Numbered from the stretch's first letter, positions 24,854-33,416 are shown. The stretch is 64,000 nucleotides of DNA from Streptosporangium canum (GCF_900113865.1 NZ_FOQY01000037.1:1-64000), one strand, 5' to 3'. The notes: generated by a model not told the origin, from the sequence alone. A program made the numbers and translations.

Positions 24854-25867
24854 TCAGCCGTGCGCGCCCGGGTCGTACGGCGCGCGCCGTTGCAGCAGGA
24901 ACAGCCAGGTCATGGACGGCACCACCAGCAGCGCGCCCACCGCGAGCACGACGAGTGTGGCACCGAGCACCGCCGGGTCCGCCGCGGCCACCTCGACGGT
25001 GAGGCCGGGAGGGAGCATGACCGGATACTGCGCGAGCGGCCACCCCCACAGCACCGCCGTGACGGCCAGCGCGGCGGTGATCCGGACGGACAGGTAGCTC
25101 CGCCGCCACAGCAGGGCCAGCGAGAGCAGGCCGAGCACGGCCGCGGCGACGACAAGGGGCAGCGCACGGTGGGTGAGGCCGTCGAACAGCCGGGGGGCGT
25201 CCCAGCGCACCACGGCGACGCCGCCCAGCACGACGGCCCCGGCGCCGAGGCCCGCGGACAGCGCCCTGCGCCGGAACCCCTCGGCCAGGCCGGGCAGTCC
25301 CGCCCGTCCCGCGTCGTCGCACAGGTACACCGCGGCGAGGTAGGCGCAGACGCCGACCGCGAGGACCCCGCCGAGCAGCGAGGTCGGATTCAGCCAGCTC
25401 GTCAGGAGGTCTCCGGCCGCCAGACCGGGAGGGACGCGCCCCGAGGCGATCCCCCCGGCGACCGTGCCCAGGAAGAAGGGCGTCAGCACCGAGGAGGTCG
25501 CGAAGGCGGCGCCGAACAGGCGCTGCTGCCACAGCTCCGTGCTGGCCTTGCGGAAGACGAAGGCGGCCCCCCGGGCGATGATGCCGAGCGCAGCCAGCGT
25601 CAGCGGGATGTAGAGCGTGGACATCACCGCGGCGAACACCGGCGGGAAACCGGTCCACAGCACGACGATCACGAAGATCAGCCAGACGTGGTTGGCCTCC
25701 CACACCGGACCGATGGAGTGCTCGATGAGGCGCCGCTGCGGCATGCCCGCACGGCTGCGCCCGGCCACCAGGTCCCAGAAGCCGCCGCCGAAGTCGGCTC
25801 CGGCCAGCAACGCGTAGAGCGTCACGCCCACCCACATCACGACCAGCAGGATCTGCGCCGCGTCCAT
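24854..25867 (-). CDS. cydB: Cytochrome bd ubiquinol/menaquinol oxidase subunit II
   Basis: 337 residues, about eight transmembrane helices. Starts MDAAQILLVVMWVGVTLYALLAGADFGGGFWDLVAG, the CydB signature. GPVWEANHVWLIFVIVVLWTGFPPVFAAVMST is also diagnostic. Four bases separate it from cydA. With CydA it forms the high-affinity terminal oxidase used at low oxygen. No cydCD heme-thiol exporter genes are adjacent in the window. Confidence 0.95.
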   Translation of the reverse strand: MDAAQILLVVMWVGVTLYALLAGADFGGGFWDLVAGRSRAGMPQRRLIEHSIGPVWEANHVWLIFVIVVLWTGFPPVFAAVMSTLYIPLTLAALGIIARGAAFVFRKASTELWQQRLFGAAFATSSVLTPFFLGTVAGGIASGRVPPGLAAGDLLTSWLNPTSLLGGVLAVGVCAYLAAVYLCDDAGRAGLPGLAEGFRRRALSAGLGAGAVVLGGVAVVRWDAPRLFDGLTHRALPLVVAAAVLGLLSLALLWRRSYLSVRITAALAVTAVLWGWPLAQYPVMLPPGLTVEVAAADPAVLGATLVVLAVGALLVVPSMTWLFLLQRRAPYDPGAHG

Positions 25868-25871
25868 CGGA

Positions 25872-27257
25872 TCACTCCGGTTCCTGGGGGGCGTGCGTCA
25901 GCTCCTGGGGGGCGCGCGCCATGCGCCGCAGGACGTAGACGGTGGCGACGGTGAGCACGGCGTAGACCAGCGAGACGACGACGAACCCGGCCCACAGGCC
26001 GGGCGCCGGGTTGACGGCGTCGAAGGTGCGCATCCTGCCGTAGACCACCCACGGCTGCCGGCCGACCTCCGTCACGACCCAGCCGGCCTCCACCGCGACG
26101 ACGGCCGCCACCCCGGAGACGGCCGCGAGCCTCAGGAACCAGCGGGAGCGGGGCAGCTCACGCCGCCGTCCCCACGCCAGGACATACCAAGCCGACAGCA
26201 GAAGCAGGAAGAAACCGATCCCCACCATCGTGTCGAAGGCCAGGTGGACGGGGGTGACCGGCGGCCGGTCGGCCACCGGCACCTGGTCGAGCCCCTGGAC
26301 GACGGTGTGCGGGCTGTAGCCGACCAGCAGGGACAGGCCGTTGGGGATCTCGATCGCGTAGCGCAGCTCACCGTCGACCACGAAGCCGCCCAGGCTGAGC
26401 GGCGCGCCCGCGCGGGTCAGGAAGAGCCCCTCCGCCGCGGCGAGCTTGGCCGGCTGGTAGTCGGCCAGGAACTTGGCCGCGTAGTCGCCCAGCAGGATCT
26501 GGATCGGGGCGAACACGGCCGCCATCGTGAAGGGGATCATGAAGCCCAGACGGTGGTAGCGGTCGCGCCGCCCACGCAGCATCGCCACCGCGTACACCCC
26601 CGCGGTGGCGAACCCGGCGACCATGAACGCCGCCACGATCATGTGCAGCGTCTGCGGCGGCGTGGCCGGGTTGAACATCGCCCTCCACGGGGCCACGTCC
26701 CTCACCCGGCCGTTCTCCACCACGAACCCGACCGGCTGGTTCATCCACGCGTTGGCGGTCACCACGAAGAACGCCGAGGCCACTCCGGCGATCAGCACGG
26801 GCACCCCGCTCAGCAGGTGGATTCTGGGCGGCAGCCGGTCCCAGCCGTACAGGTAGACGCCGATGAAGATGGCCTCGACGAAGAAGGCGATCCCCTCCAG
26901 CGCGAAGGGCAGGCCGATCACCTCGCCGTAGGTCCCCATGAGCCCCGGCCACAGCAGGCCCATCTCGAAGCTGAGGATCGTCCCTGAGACCGCCCCGACG
27001 GCGAACAGCACCCCCATCGCCTTGGCCCATCGCCGGGCCAGCCGCATGGAGTCGCCGTCACCGGTGCGGATCGCCCGCCACTCGGCGTACAGCAGCAGGG
27101 CGGGCATGCCGACCCCCAGGCAGGCCAGCACGATGTGCCAGCCCAGCGAGAGGGCCATCTGCAGGCGCGCCGCGACCAGGTCCGCCGCGCTCGCCGGCCC
27201 GGCCGGCAAGACGAGCGCCGTCACCACGCAGGCGCCGACACCGCCCCCGATCCCCAT
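25872..27257 (-). CDS. cydA: Cytochrome bd oxidase subunit I
   Basis: 461 residues from ATG 27257 (AGAGG 6 nt upstream). Signatures: RLQMALSLGWHIVLACLGVGMPALLL (heme b595 histidine), FAVGAVSGTILSFEMGLLWPGLMG, FALEGIAFFVEAIFIGVYLYGWDRL, and GRQPWVVYGRMRT near the end. The Q-loop between helices six and seven is short, as in the CIO subgroup. Odd: about 24 hydrophobic residues ending GPASA precede the normal start, resembling a signal peptide. An internal start cannot be excluded. Forms the oxidase with cydB. Confidence 0.93.
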   Translation of the reverse strand: MGIGGGVGACVVTALVLPAGPASAADLVAARLQMALSLGWHIVLACLGVGMPALLLYAEWRAIRTGDGDSMRLARRWAKAMGVLFAVGAVSGTILSFEMGLLWPGLMGTYGEVIGLPFALEGIAFFVEAIFIGVYLYGWDRLPPRIHLLSGVPVLIAGVASAFFVVTANAWMNQPVGFVVENGRVRDVAPWRAMFNPATPPQTLHMIVAAFMVAGFATAGVYAVAMLRGRRDRYHRLGFMIPFTMAAVFAPIQILLGDYAAKFLADYQPAKLAAAEGLFLTRAGAPLSLGGFVVDGELRYAIEIPNGLSLLVGYSPHTVVQGLDQVPVADRPPVTPVHLAFDTMVGIGFFLLLLSAWYVLAWGRRRELPRSRWFLRLAAVSGVAAVVAVEAGWVVTEVGRQPWVVYGRMRTFDAVNPAPGLWAGFVVVSLVYAVLTVATVYVLRRMARAPQELTHAPQEPE

Positions 27258-27506
27258 GACAGGCCTCTGCCCCGGCGCACTAAACGACAAACGACGCACA
27301 CACCCCATAAGTCCACCTCTGGGCGTACGGCCTGCCCGGTACGGCGGACAGGCGAAAACCCGGCAAGCAGTCGTCGCCATGACGGTGCGGACGGGGGCGC
27401 GCGGGCATGGGCGTGGCGCGGGCGCGGACAGTGGCGCGGCGCGGGCGCGGAGGCCGGCTCGGAACGGGCGGGGCCGGAGATCCGGGGCCCGGAAAGGCCC
27501 GAAAGC
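27258..27506. other. Gap between tRNA-Lys copy 2 and cydA
   Basis: GC-rich, with loosely repeated GGCGCGGGCGCGGA between 27400 and 27470. It should hold the cydAB promoter near 27260-27320. No gene seen. Confidence 0.5.
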
Positions 27507-27546
27507 GGAGAAGCCCGGTTCGGTGGTCACCGAACCGGGCTTCTCC
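27507..27546 (-). terminator. Hairpin downstream of tRNA-Lys copy 2
   Basis: 19-bp perfect arms (27507-27525 / 27528-27546, core AAGCCCGGTTCGGTG) with a 2-nt loop, placed like the terminator of the first tRNA-Lys but without a T-run. Confidence 0.75.
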
Positions 27547-27552
27547 GTGCTG

Positions 27553-27626
27553 TGCGCCGCCAGGGACTCGAACCCCGGACCCGCTGATTAAGAGTCAGCT
27601 GCTCTAACCAACTGAGCTAGCGGCGC
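27553..27626 (-). tRNA. tRNA-Lys(CTT), second copy
   Basis: All 74 positions are identical to the tRNA at 13199-13272, anticodon CTT in loop CTCTTAA, no encoded CCA. The flanks differ completely. Confidence 0.97.
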
Positions 27627-28274
27627 TTGCAACGGAGGTAACTCTAGCAGCAGACCCGGCGGCGACGCACATCAGGCGACCACGGGGCGGCACCGCGGAC
27701 GGAGCGGACAGAGCCGCACCACGGGCAGGACGAACGGAGCGGCACCACGGGCAGAGCGGACGGAATCGAGCCGGGCGGTCCCCCGGCCGCCCGGCCCGAT
27801 CCGGCGAGGGGCCAGACGGCCCTTCGACCGTCGGCGCCAATCCCTGGACAGACTCGGGGCCGGACAGTCCCCCAACTGTCCGGCCCCGGCCTCCTCGCGG
27901 GCCTCTCCTTCGTCTCCCCCAAGACTCCGGCGGCGCCGCTCAGGGACGCGATCCCCCTCGCGTCCTGTATCCGGTGAAAAGTCTCTGCAATGCTCCCCCC
28001 GGGCTTCGCAGAACCCCTTGACCTGCTTCAACAGTACAGAACCAAATGTAACGAGCACGTCATCCACGGGTTGATTTTGCGCCTACACCCAGGGTTGACC
28101 CGGTATTGCCGGACCAACGACGCGGGACGGGCAACCGCCGTCCGCGGGACGCGCCGGACCACTCTGGCAGAGCGGGCCGCGCCGGTCACTCTCGCGGAGC
28201 CGAGCATGCCGGATCACTCTCGCGGAGCGGACCGCGTCGGGCCATCCGGGCGACCGCCCGCCGGACGCGTCAGG
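27627..28274. other. 648-bp gap with degenerate repeats and one hairpin
   Basis: No gene with a ribosome site or family features. Seen: imperfect repeats of GCACCACGGGCAG around 27715-27765; a perfect hairpin at 27855-27888 (CGGGGCCGGACAGT / ACTGTCCGGCCCCG); three degenerate units like GCCGGATCACTCTCGCGGAGC at about 28150-28235; and an AT-richer stretch near 28015-28080 that could be a promoter. Confidence 0.5.
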
Positions 28275-28673
28275 TCACTCGGGCAGTTCGAGCAGGATCT
28301 CGGTCTTCTCCCGCAGCGCCCTGCTCACCGTGCAGTATTTCTCCTCCACGCGGTGGGCCACCGCGCGGAAGACCTCGTCGGCCTTCTCGTCGCCTTCCGG
28401 CAGCTCCACGTCGTAGGTGATGGTGATGGGCCCGAGCAGCGTCGGCTCCACCTTCTCCGCCTGGACGGTCATCGCCAGGCGGACCAGCCGGTGGCCGCGC
28501 TGGGCGGTGAGCGGCTCCACGGTGACGATGTTGCAGCCGCCGAGCGCCACGAGCAGCAGCTCGACGGGGGTGAACACCCCCTGCTCGTCGCCGCCGCCCA
28601 TGGCCACCTCGGCCCCGCGGTCGTTGCGGGCCACGTACCCGTCGTCGGTCCGCTCGACTCGCACCTGTGCCAT
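28275..28673 (-). CDS. OsmC/Ohr-family peroxiredoxin-like protein
   Basis: 132 residues from ATG 28673 (GGGAGGAG 5 nt upstream). FTPVELLLVALGGCNIVTV contains the first redox cysteine and VEEKYCTVSRAL the second, as in OsmC enzymes that reduce organic hydroperoxides. GGGDEQGVFTPVELL is the family start of the core. Cytosolic. Likely stress-induced, though no promoter motif was identified. Confidence 0.9.
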   Translation of the reverse strand: MAQVRVERTDDGYVARNDRGAEVAMGGGDEQGVFTPVELLLVALGGCNIVTVEPLTAQRGHRLVRLAMTVQAEKVEPTLLGPITITYDVELPEGDEKADEVFRAVAHRVEEKYCTVSRALREKTEILLELPE

Positions 28674-28733
28674 GACGACTCCTCCCGTAACCCTGCCGAT
28701 CACCCTACCGAACCGGTCAGAGAGGGCGGCAGC

Positions 28734-29009
28734 CTAGGCTCCGGGGTGTTTGGAGAGGTAGTCGATGTAGAACGGGCGCAACGCCTCGCCGAGCTGCCCC
28801 TCGCCGGACGCCATGGCGTCGCTGAGCAGGGCGGAGACCCGGCTGAGGTCGTTCGCCGTCTCGTCCTCGTTCCCGGTGGAGGCCTCCGCCGCGGGGATCA
28901 CCTTCAGCAGTTCCCACAGGAAGGCGAAGTCCCCGTGATGGACGGCGTAGCGGACCGCCCGATCATGTAGTTCCTGGGCCGACAGCGCCTCAAGCTCATC
29001 CGTTTCCAA
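28734..29009 (-). CDS. Small hypothetical helical protein
   Basis: 91 residues from TTG 29009, chosen because AAAGGAGG lies 8 nt upstream; an ATG at 29057 in the same frame has none. LETDELEALSAQELHDRAVRYAVHHGDFAFLWELLKVIPAAEA then an acidic linker and VSALLSDAMASGEGQLGEALRPFYIDYLSKHPGA. All helical. No domain recognised. Gene order suggests an independent unit beside the OsmC gene. Confidence 0.65.
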   Translation of the reverse strand: METDELEALSAQELHDRAVRYAVHHGDFAFLWELLKVIPAAEASTGNEDETANDLSRVSALLSDAMASGEGQLGEALRPFYIDYLSKHPGA

Positions 29010-29063
29010 CTGACCCACCTCCTTTCGCCCCTTCTGCCCCCGGAATATGGCGATCATGCACGA

Positions 29064-30113
29064 TCAGTGGACCAACCGGACAACCATCTTCCCGGTGTTC
29101 GCTCCGCGGAGCATGTCGATGAACGCCCTGGGCGCGTTCTCCAGGCCGTCGACGACGGTCTCCTCGAACGTGATCTCGCCGTCGCGGAGCCAGGCGCCCA
29201 CTTCGGCGACCATGTCGGGCATGCGGTCGAAATGATCACCCACGATGAACCCGCGCAGGGTGAGCCGCTTGCCGACGGCCAGGAACAGGTTGCTCGGGCC
29301 GGGGACCGGCTCGGCGGCGTTGTAGACGGAGATCGCCCCGCACATCGCGACCCGCCCGTAGTCCTTGAACGCCTCGAGGGCCGCCTCCAGGTGGTCGCCG
29401 CCGACGTTGTCGAAGTAGACGTCGATCCCGTCGGGAGCCACCTGGGCGAGCTGCCTGCGGACGGGGGCCGTCTTGTAGTTGAAGGCGGCGTCGAAGCCGA
29501 GCTTCCCGGTCAGGTAGGAGATCTTCTCCTGCGAGCCGGCGCTGCCCACGACCCGGGAGGCGCCCTTCAGGCGGGCGATCTGCCCGACCAGGCTGCCGAC
29601 CGCGCCGGCCGCGCCGGAGACGAACACCGCGTCGCCCGCCTTGAACGCGGCGATGTCGAGCAGGCCCACGTAGGCGGTCAGACCGGGCATGCCGAGCACA
29701 CCGAGGTAGGCGGAGAGCGGCACTCCGGGGATCTCCTCGACCTTGCGGACCTGGCCGGCGCCGGCGACGGCGTACTCCCGCCAGCCGTACCCGTGCAGGA
29801 CGAAATCCCCGGCGGCGAGGCCGGGCGCGCGCGACTCGACGACCTCGCCGACCGCGCCGCCCTCAAGAGGCCTGCCGAGCTCGAAGGGCGGAGTGTAGGA
29901 CTTGGTGTCGTTCATGCGTCCCCGCATGTAGGGATCGACGCTCATGTAGAGGTTGCGGATGAGGACCTGGCCTTCGGCGGGAGCGGGCGGCCCCACCTGC
30001 GCCAGTTCGAAGTTCTCCGCCGTCGGCCAGCCGGAGGGCCGCGAGGCGAGCCGGATCTCCCGCGATGCCGTACGGCCGGCGGAACCGGAGCCGTTGGATG
30101 TGTCGTTGGACAT
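29064..30113 (-). CDS. NADPH-dependent enone/curcumin-type reductase (CurA-like MDR)
   Basis: 349 residues from ATG 30113 (AGGAAGG 7 nt upstream). NLYMSVDPYMRGRMNDTKSYTPPFELG, GLTAYVGLLDI, VFVSGAAGAVGSLVGQIARLKG and YFDNVGGDHLEAAL are the prostaglandin reductase / leukotriene B4 dehydrogenase subgroup of the zinc-free MDR family. It should reduce conjugated double bonds with NADPH. Standard length. Confidence 0.92.
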   Translation of the reverse strand: MSNDTSNGSGSAGRTASREIRLASRPSGWPTAENFELAQVGPPAPAEGQVLIRNLYMSVDPYMRGRMNDTKSYTPPFELGRPLEGGAVGEVVESRAPGLAAGDFVLHGYGWREYAVAGAGQVRKVEEIPGVPLSAYLGVLGMPGLTAYVGLLDIAAFKAGDAVFVSGAAGAVGSLVGQIARLKGASRVVGSAGSQEKISYLTGKLGFDAAFNYKTAPVRRQLAQVAPDGIDVYFDNVGGDHLEAALEAFKDYGRVAMCGAISVYNAAEPVPGPSNLFLAVGKRLTLRGFIVGDHFDRMPDMVAEVGAWLRDGEITFEETVVDGLENAPRAFIDMLRGANTGKMVVRLVH

Positions 30114-30372
30114 GGTGAAGCCTTCCTGGGGCGGCGCACGCTCTTCCCGGAAGCCATTCCCCTCCAACGGGGGGAGCGACGGGCCGCCCATGAAAGCTTT
30201 AACCTTTCCACCTGCTCAGAGCCACGACAGGAGGCTTTCCGCGCCACCGCCCCCCGATGCACCGCCGTCCCGGCGGCCATGATGGTCGCGAAGTATTTAG
30301 TGTCCTGATATATCCGCTTTTAACAGTGTGGATCTATCGCTCGTCCGATCTCCCATGCGAGGATGCGCAAAC

Positions 30373-30741
30373 GTGAAAATCATCATCAAGATCCTGGCTG
30401 TGGCAGCCGCCCTCTGGGTGTCCACCCAGCTCGTGGCCGGCATCACGGTGACCACCGAGACCACCGCCAAGCAGATCGGCACGCTCCTCGCGGTCGCCCT
30501 CCTGTTCGGCGTCATCAACACGGTCCTCAAGCCGATCATCAAGACCTTCGGCTGCGCCTTCTACGTGCTCACCCTCGGCCTGTTCGCCCTGGTCGTGAAC
30601 GCCGGCCTGCTGCTGCTCACGAGCTGGATCGCCGCCCAGGTCCACCTGCCCTTCCACGTGGACGGCTTCTGGGCCGCGTTCTGGGGCGCGATCATCGTCG
30701 GTCTGGTGAGCTGGCTGCTCGACCTGGTGTTCGGCGACTGA
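30373..30741 (+). CDS. Phage-holin-4-type membrane protein
   Basis: 122 residues from GTG 30373 (GAGGA upstream). Four transmembrane helices: KIIIKILAVAAALWVSTQLV, IGTLLAVALLFGVINTVLKPIIKTF, FYVLTLGLFALVVNAGLLLLTSWI and FWAAFWGAIIVGLVSWLLDLVFG. The NTVLKPI motif is typical of the mycobacterial 4-TMS holin family (PF04020). Despite the name these are chromosomal proteins of unknown role. The next gene begins 4 bp later. Confidence 0.85.
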   Translation: MKIIIKILAVAAALWVSTQLVAGITVTTETTAKQIGTLLAVALLFGVINTVLKPIIKTFGCAFYVLTLGLFALVVNAGLLLLTSWIAAQVHLPFHVDGFWAAFWGAIIVGLVSWLLDLVFGD

Positions 30742-30745
30742 CCCG

Positions 30746-32218
30746 ATGACCGTTGTCCTTGACGGCGCCCATCTGACCTGCGAGCAGGTCCACCGGGCCG
30801 CACACGGCTCCGGGATCCTGCTGGGCTCCGCCGACCGCGCCGAGGCCGCCTGGCGGACGGCCCGCTCCCTCAGCGGGCCGCTGTACGGCCAGACCACCGG
30901 GGTGGGCGCCAACAAGGACGTCCCGGTTGAGGCCACCGGCCTCGACCTGCTCCGCAGCCACGCCGGCGGCGCCGGCCCCCTGATCGAAGGGCCGCGCGCC
31001 CGCGCCACCCTCGTGGTCCGCCTCAACCAGCTCCTCACCGGCGGCTCCGGCCTCAACCCCGGTCTTCTCCCCGTCCTCGCCTCCGCCGTCAACCGGGGGT
31101 TCACTCCCCCGATCCGCACCTACGGCGCCATCGGCACCGGCGACCTCACCGCGCTGGCCACCACCGCCCTCTGCCTCCTCGGCGAGATCCCCTGGACACC
31201 GCCCTCCGGGCCGGGAGACGGCCTCGCGCCCCGGTACGCGCTGGCCTCCAGCGACGCCCTTCCCTTCATCAGCTCCGGAGCGGCGACCCTGGCGGACGCG
31301 GCGCTGGCCTGCCACCGCCTGAGGATCGCCCTCACCGCCGCGACGGCCGTCGCGGCCCACTCCTTCCGGGCGATCGACGCCTCGCTCGAACCGCTCGCCC
31401 AGGCCGTGCAGCGCAGGCCGGACCAGGCGGAGGTCGCGGCCGGGCTCCGCGCCCTGATCGGCGCCACCACCCCGCGACGGGTCCAGGACCCCTACGGCTA
31501 CCGCGCCCTCCCCCAGGTCCACGGCGCGGCCCTGGACGCCCTCGACCGCGCGGAGCGGGCCGTCACCGAGGAGCTGAACACCGCCCCGGAGAACCCGCTG
31601 ATCGCCGACGGCCGGGCCTGGCACAACGGCAACTTCCACTCGGCCCGGATCGCGCTCGCCCTCGACGCCCTCAGGGCCGCCCTCGTCCAGACCGCGTCGC
31701 TGAGCGCCGCCAGGCTCGCCACCCTGACCGACCCCGCCCACACCGGACTGCTGCCCTTCCTCGCCGAGCGCCCCGGCCTGTCCGGCGTGATGATCCTCGA
31801 ATACGTCGCCCACTCGGCCCTGGCCGACCTCCGCCAGCTCGCCGCCCCGGTCACCCTCGGCACCGCCGTGCTCTCCCTGGGGACCGAGGACCACGCGAGC
31901 TTCACCCCGCAGGCCGCGCGGTCCACCCTCTCCGCCCTCGACCCGCTCGAAACGATCCTGGCCTGCGAGCTGGTCGCGGCGGTCCGGGCGCTGCGCCAGC
32001 GCGGTCTCCCCTGCGACGTCGGCCTGGACCTCCGGACGGCCGACCGCCCCCTCGACGCCGACCTCGACACCGCACGCGGGCTGCTGCCCGGCCTGACCTG
32101 CCGGCCGCACGCCGGGGCGGGCCTCCCGGCGCCGGACGGGCCGCCCTGCCTCAGCGGGCCGCCGGCCCCTTCACTCGATGGACCGAGCCCCCAGATGGCG
32201 GCCGAGACATTGGCCTAG
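30746..32218 (+). CDS. HAL/PAL-family ammonia-lyase homologue with altered MIO triplet
   Basis: 490 residues. The overall HAL/PAL fold is clear: GPLYGQTTGVGANKD holds the catalytic-tyrosine position (canonical YGVNTGFG), LLRSHAGG follows, QDPYGYRALPQVHGA matches QD-YS-R--PQV-G, and TEELNTAPENPLI matches the E-N--DNP region. But the tripeptide that cyclises to the MIO cofactor, normally Ala-Ser-Gly within GSVGASGDLAPL, reads Gly-Thr-Gly within GAIGTGDLTALA. The expected histidine after that motif is also absent. It may act with a Thr-derived group, do another reaction, or be inactive. Separated from the holin-like gene by 4 bp. Confidence 0.85.
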   Translation: MTVVLDGAHLTCEQVHRAAHGSGILLGSADRAEAAWRTARSLSGPLYGQTTGVGANKDVPVEATGLDLLRSHAGGAGPLIEGPRARATLVVRLNQLLTGGSGLNPGLLPVLASAVNRGFTPPIRTYGAIGTGDLTALATTALCLLGEIPWTPPSGPGDGLAPRYALASSDALPFISSGAATLADAALACHRLRIALTAATAVAAHSFRAIDASLEPLAQAVQRRPDQAEVAAGLRALIGATTPRRVQDPYGYRALPQVHGAALDALDRAERAVTEELNTAPENPLIADGRAWHNGNFHSARIALALDALRAALVQTASLSAARLATLTDPAHTGLLPFLAERPGLSGVMILEYVAHSALADLRQLAAPVTLGTAVLSLGTEDHASFTPQAARSTLSALDPLETILACELVAAVRALRQRGLPCDVGLDLRTADRPLDADLDTARGLLPGLTCRPHAGAGLPAPDGPPCLSGPPAPSLDGPSPQMAAETLA

Positions 32219-32251
32219 CTGTATTGCCCACACGGCGGGCGGGGGCTCGCG

Positions 32252-33241
32252 TCAGCCCACCGAGCCGCGTTCGCGGAGCTCGGGGGCCTGGACGATCCGG
32301 CGGCGGCGGGTGTTGCCGTCGGCGGCGGCCACCACCAGGCGGACGGCCGCGCGGACGATGCCGTCGATGTCCCAGTCGACCGTGGTCAGCCCCGGGCTGA
32401 GCAGCCCCGACATCGGGTGGTCGTCGTAGCCCATCACGGACACGTCGGCGGGGATCCGCAGGCCCTGTTCGGCCGATGCCGCGTACACCCCGTAGGCGAT
32501 CGAGTCGGCGAAGCAGAAGAACGCCCGGTGCCCGCCGGCGAGCATCCGCCGGGCGACGTCGGTGGCGGCCGCCAGCGCCTGGGGCGCGGTGACCACCTCG
32601 ATGTCCAGTCCCAGCCGGGCCGTCTCGGCCAGGACGTGCACGTCGGCGGGGCGGTCGGGGGTGCTGGCCCGGGTCGGGGTGAGGACGGCGATACGCCGGT
32701 GCCCCCGGTCGCGCATGTGCTCCAGCGCCAGGGTCACGCCGGCGCGGTTGTCGAACACGACCTCTCCCGCCGTACGCGCCCCGGCCAGGGAGTCGCCGAT
32801 CGAAACCACCGGCAGGCTCTCGCACAGCTCGGCCCAGAGCGGCGCCGCCGGATCCACCGGCTGCACGATCAGGGCGTCCACCCGCTGGTCGCGGAGCTGC
32901 CGGGCCAGCGTGCGCTCCCGGGACGGGTCACCGGTGGCGTCCAGGATCAGCGCGTAGCGGTCGTTGTCCTTCAGCGCCCGGCCGATGCCGACGGCCAGGG
33001 CCTGCTGCCAGAGGTCCTCAAGGGAGCCGCAGAGCAGGCCGATCATCCCGGTACGGCCGCTGGCCAGCGCGCGGGCGATGGGGTCGGCCTCGTAGCCGAG
33101 CTCGGCGGCGACCCGGCGCACCCGTTCGATGGTCTCCTCGGACACCTGCATGCCTCGGAGGGCATACGAGACCGAGGCCGGGGAGAGGCCGGTGGCCTTC
33201 GCCACCTCGCGTATCGTCGCTCGTTTCCGGGGCTGGGGCAT
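32252..33241 (-). CDS. LacI-family transcriptional regulator
   Basis: 329 residues. N-terminal HTH with hinge (RATIREVAKATGLSPASVSYALRGMQVSEETIERVRRVAAELGYEADP) and a sugar-binding-type effector domain (MIGLLCGSLEDLWQQALAVGIGRAL, VSVMGYDDHPMSGLLSPGLTTVDWDIDGI). Divergent from the amidohydrolase operon. Three tandem TGAAACGGTTCA-like sites at 33323-33360 lie between them and are the probable operators, implying autoregulation and control of the operon. Confidence 0.93.
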   Translation of the reverse strand: MPQPRKRATIREVAKATGLSPASVSYALRGMQVSEETIERVRRVAAELGYEADPIARALASGRTGMIGLLCGSLEDLWQQALAVGIGRALKDNDRYALILDATGDPSRERTLARQLRDQRVDALIVQPVDPAAPLWAELCESLPVVSIGDSLAGARTAGEVVFDNRAGVTLALEHMRDRGHRRIAVLTPTRASTPDRPADVHVLAETARLGLDIEVVTAPQALAAATDVARRMLAGGHRAFFCFADSIAYGVYAASAEQGLRIPADVSVMGYDDHPMSGLLSPGLTTVDWDIDGIVRAAVRLVVAAADGNTRRRRIVQAPELRERGSVG

Positions 33242-33322
33242 CCGGCCAGCCTATGCCTCTCCCCCCTCCACGGCGCGTTCTCCGCCATATCACGGCGATT
33301 CAGGGAATTGACACACAGAAGG

Positions 33323-33360
33323 TGAAACGGTTCACTGAAACGGTTCACTGAAACGTGTCA
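33323..33360. promoter_or_regulatory. Triple LacI-type operator array
   Basis: TGAAACGGTTCA at 33323-33334 and 33336-33347, TGAAACGTGTCA at 33349-33360: three imperfect palindromes at an exact 13-bp period between the divergent LacI and amidohydrolase genes. Confidence 0.75.
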
Positions 33361-33388
33361 CCTGGAAACGTAGTAAGGTCAGACCGGT

Positions 33389-33416
33389 TACCTATATTCT
33401 AGGTAGGAAATACTGC
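33389..33416 (+). promoter_or_regulatory. Inverted repeat and sulfur motif copy 2
   Basis: TACCTA (33389-33394), TATTC, TAGGTA (33400-33405) form a perfect inverted repeat. TAGGTAGGAAATA (33400-33412) is identical to the motif at the metQ promoter. 17 nt before the amidohydrolase start. Confidence 0.55.

Noticed and set aside
27672-28067. 131-codon minus-strand frame in the tRNA-OsmC gap
   Set aside because: No ribosome site, no family features, residues skewed to Arg, Gly and Pro as expected from random GC-rich sequence.
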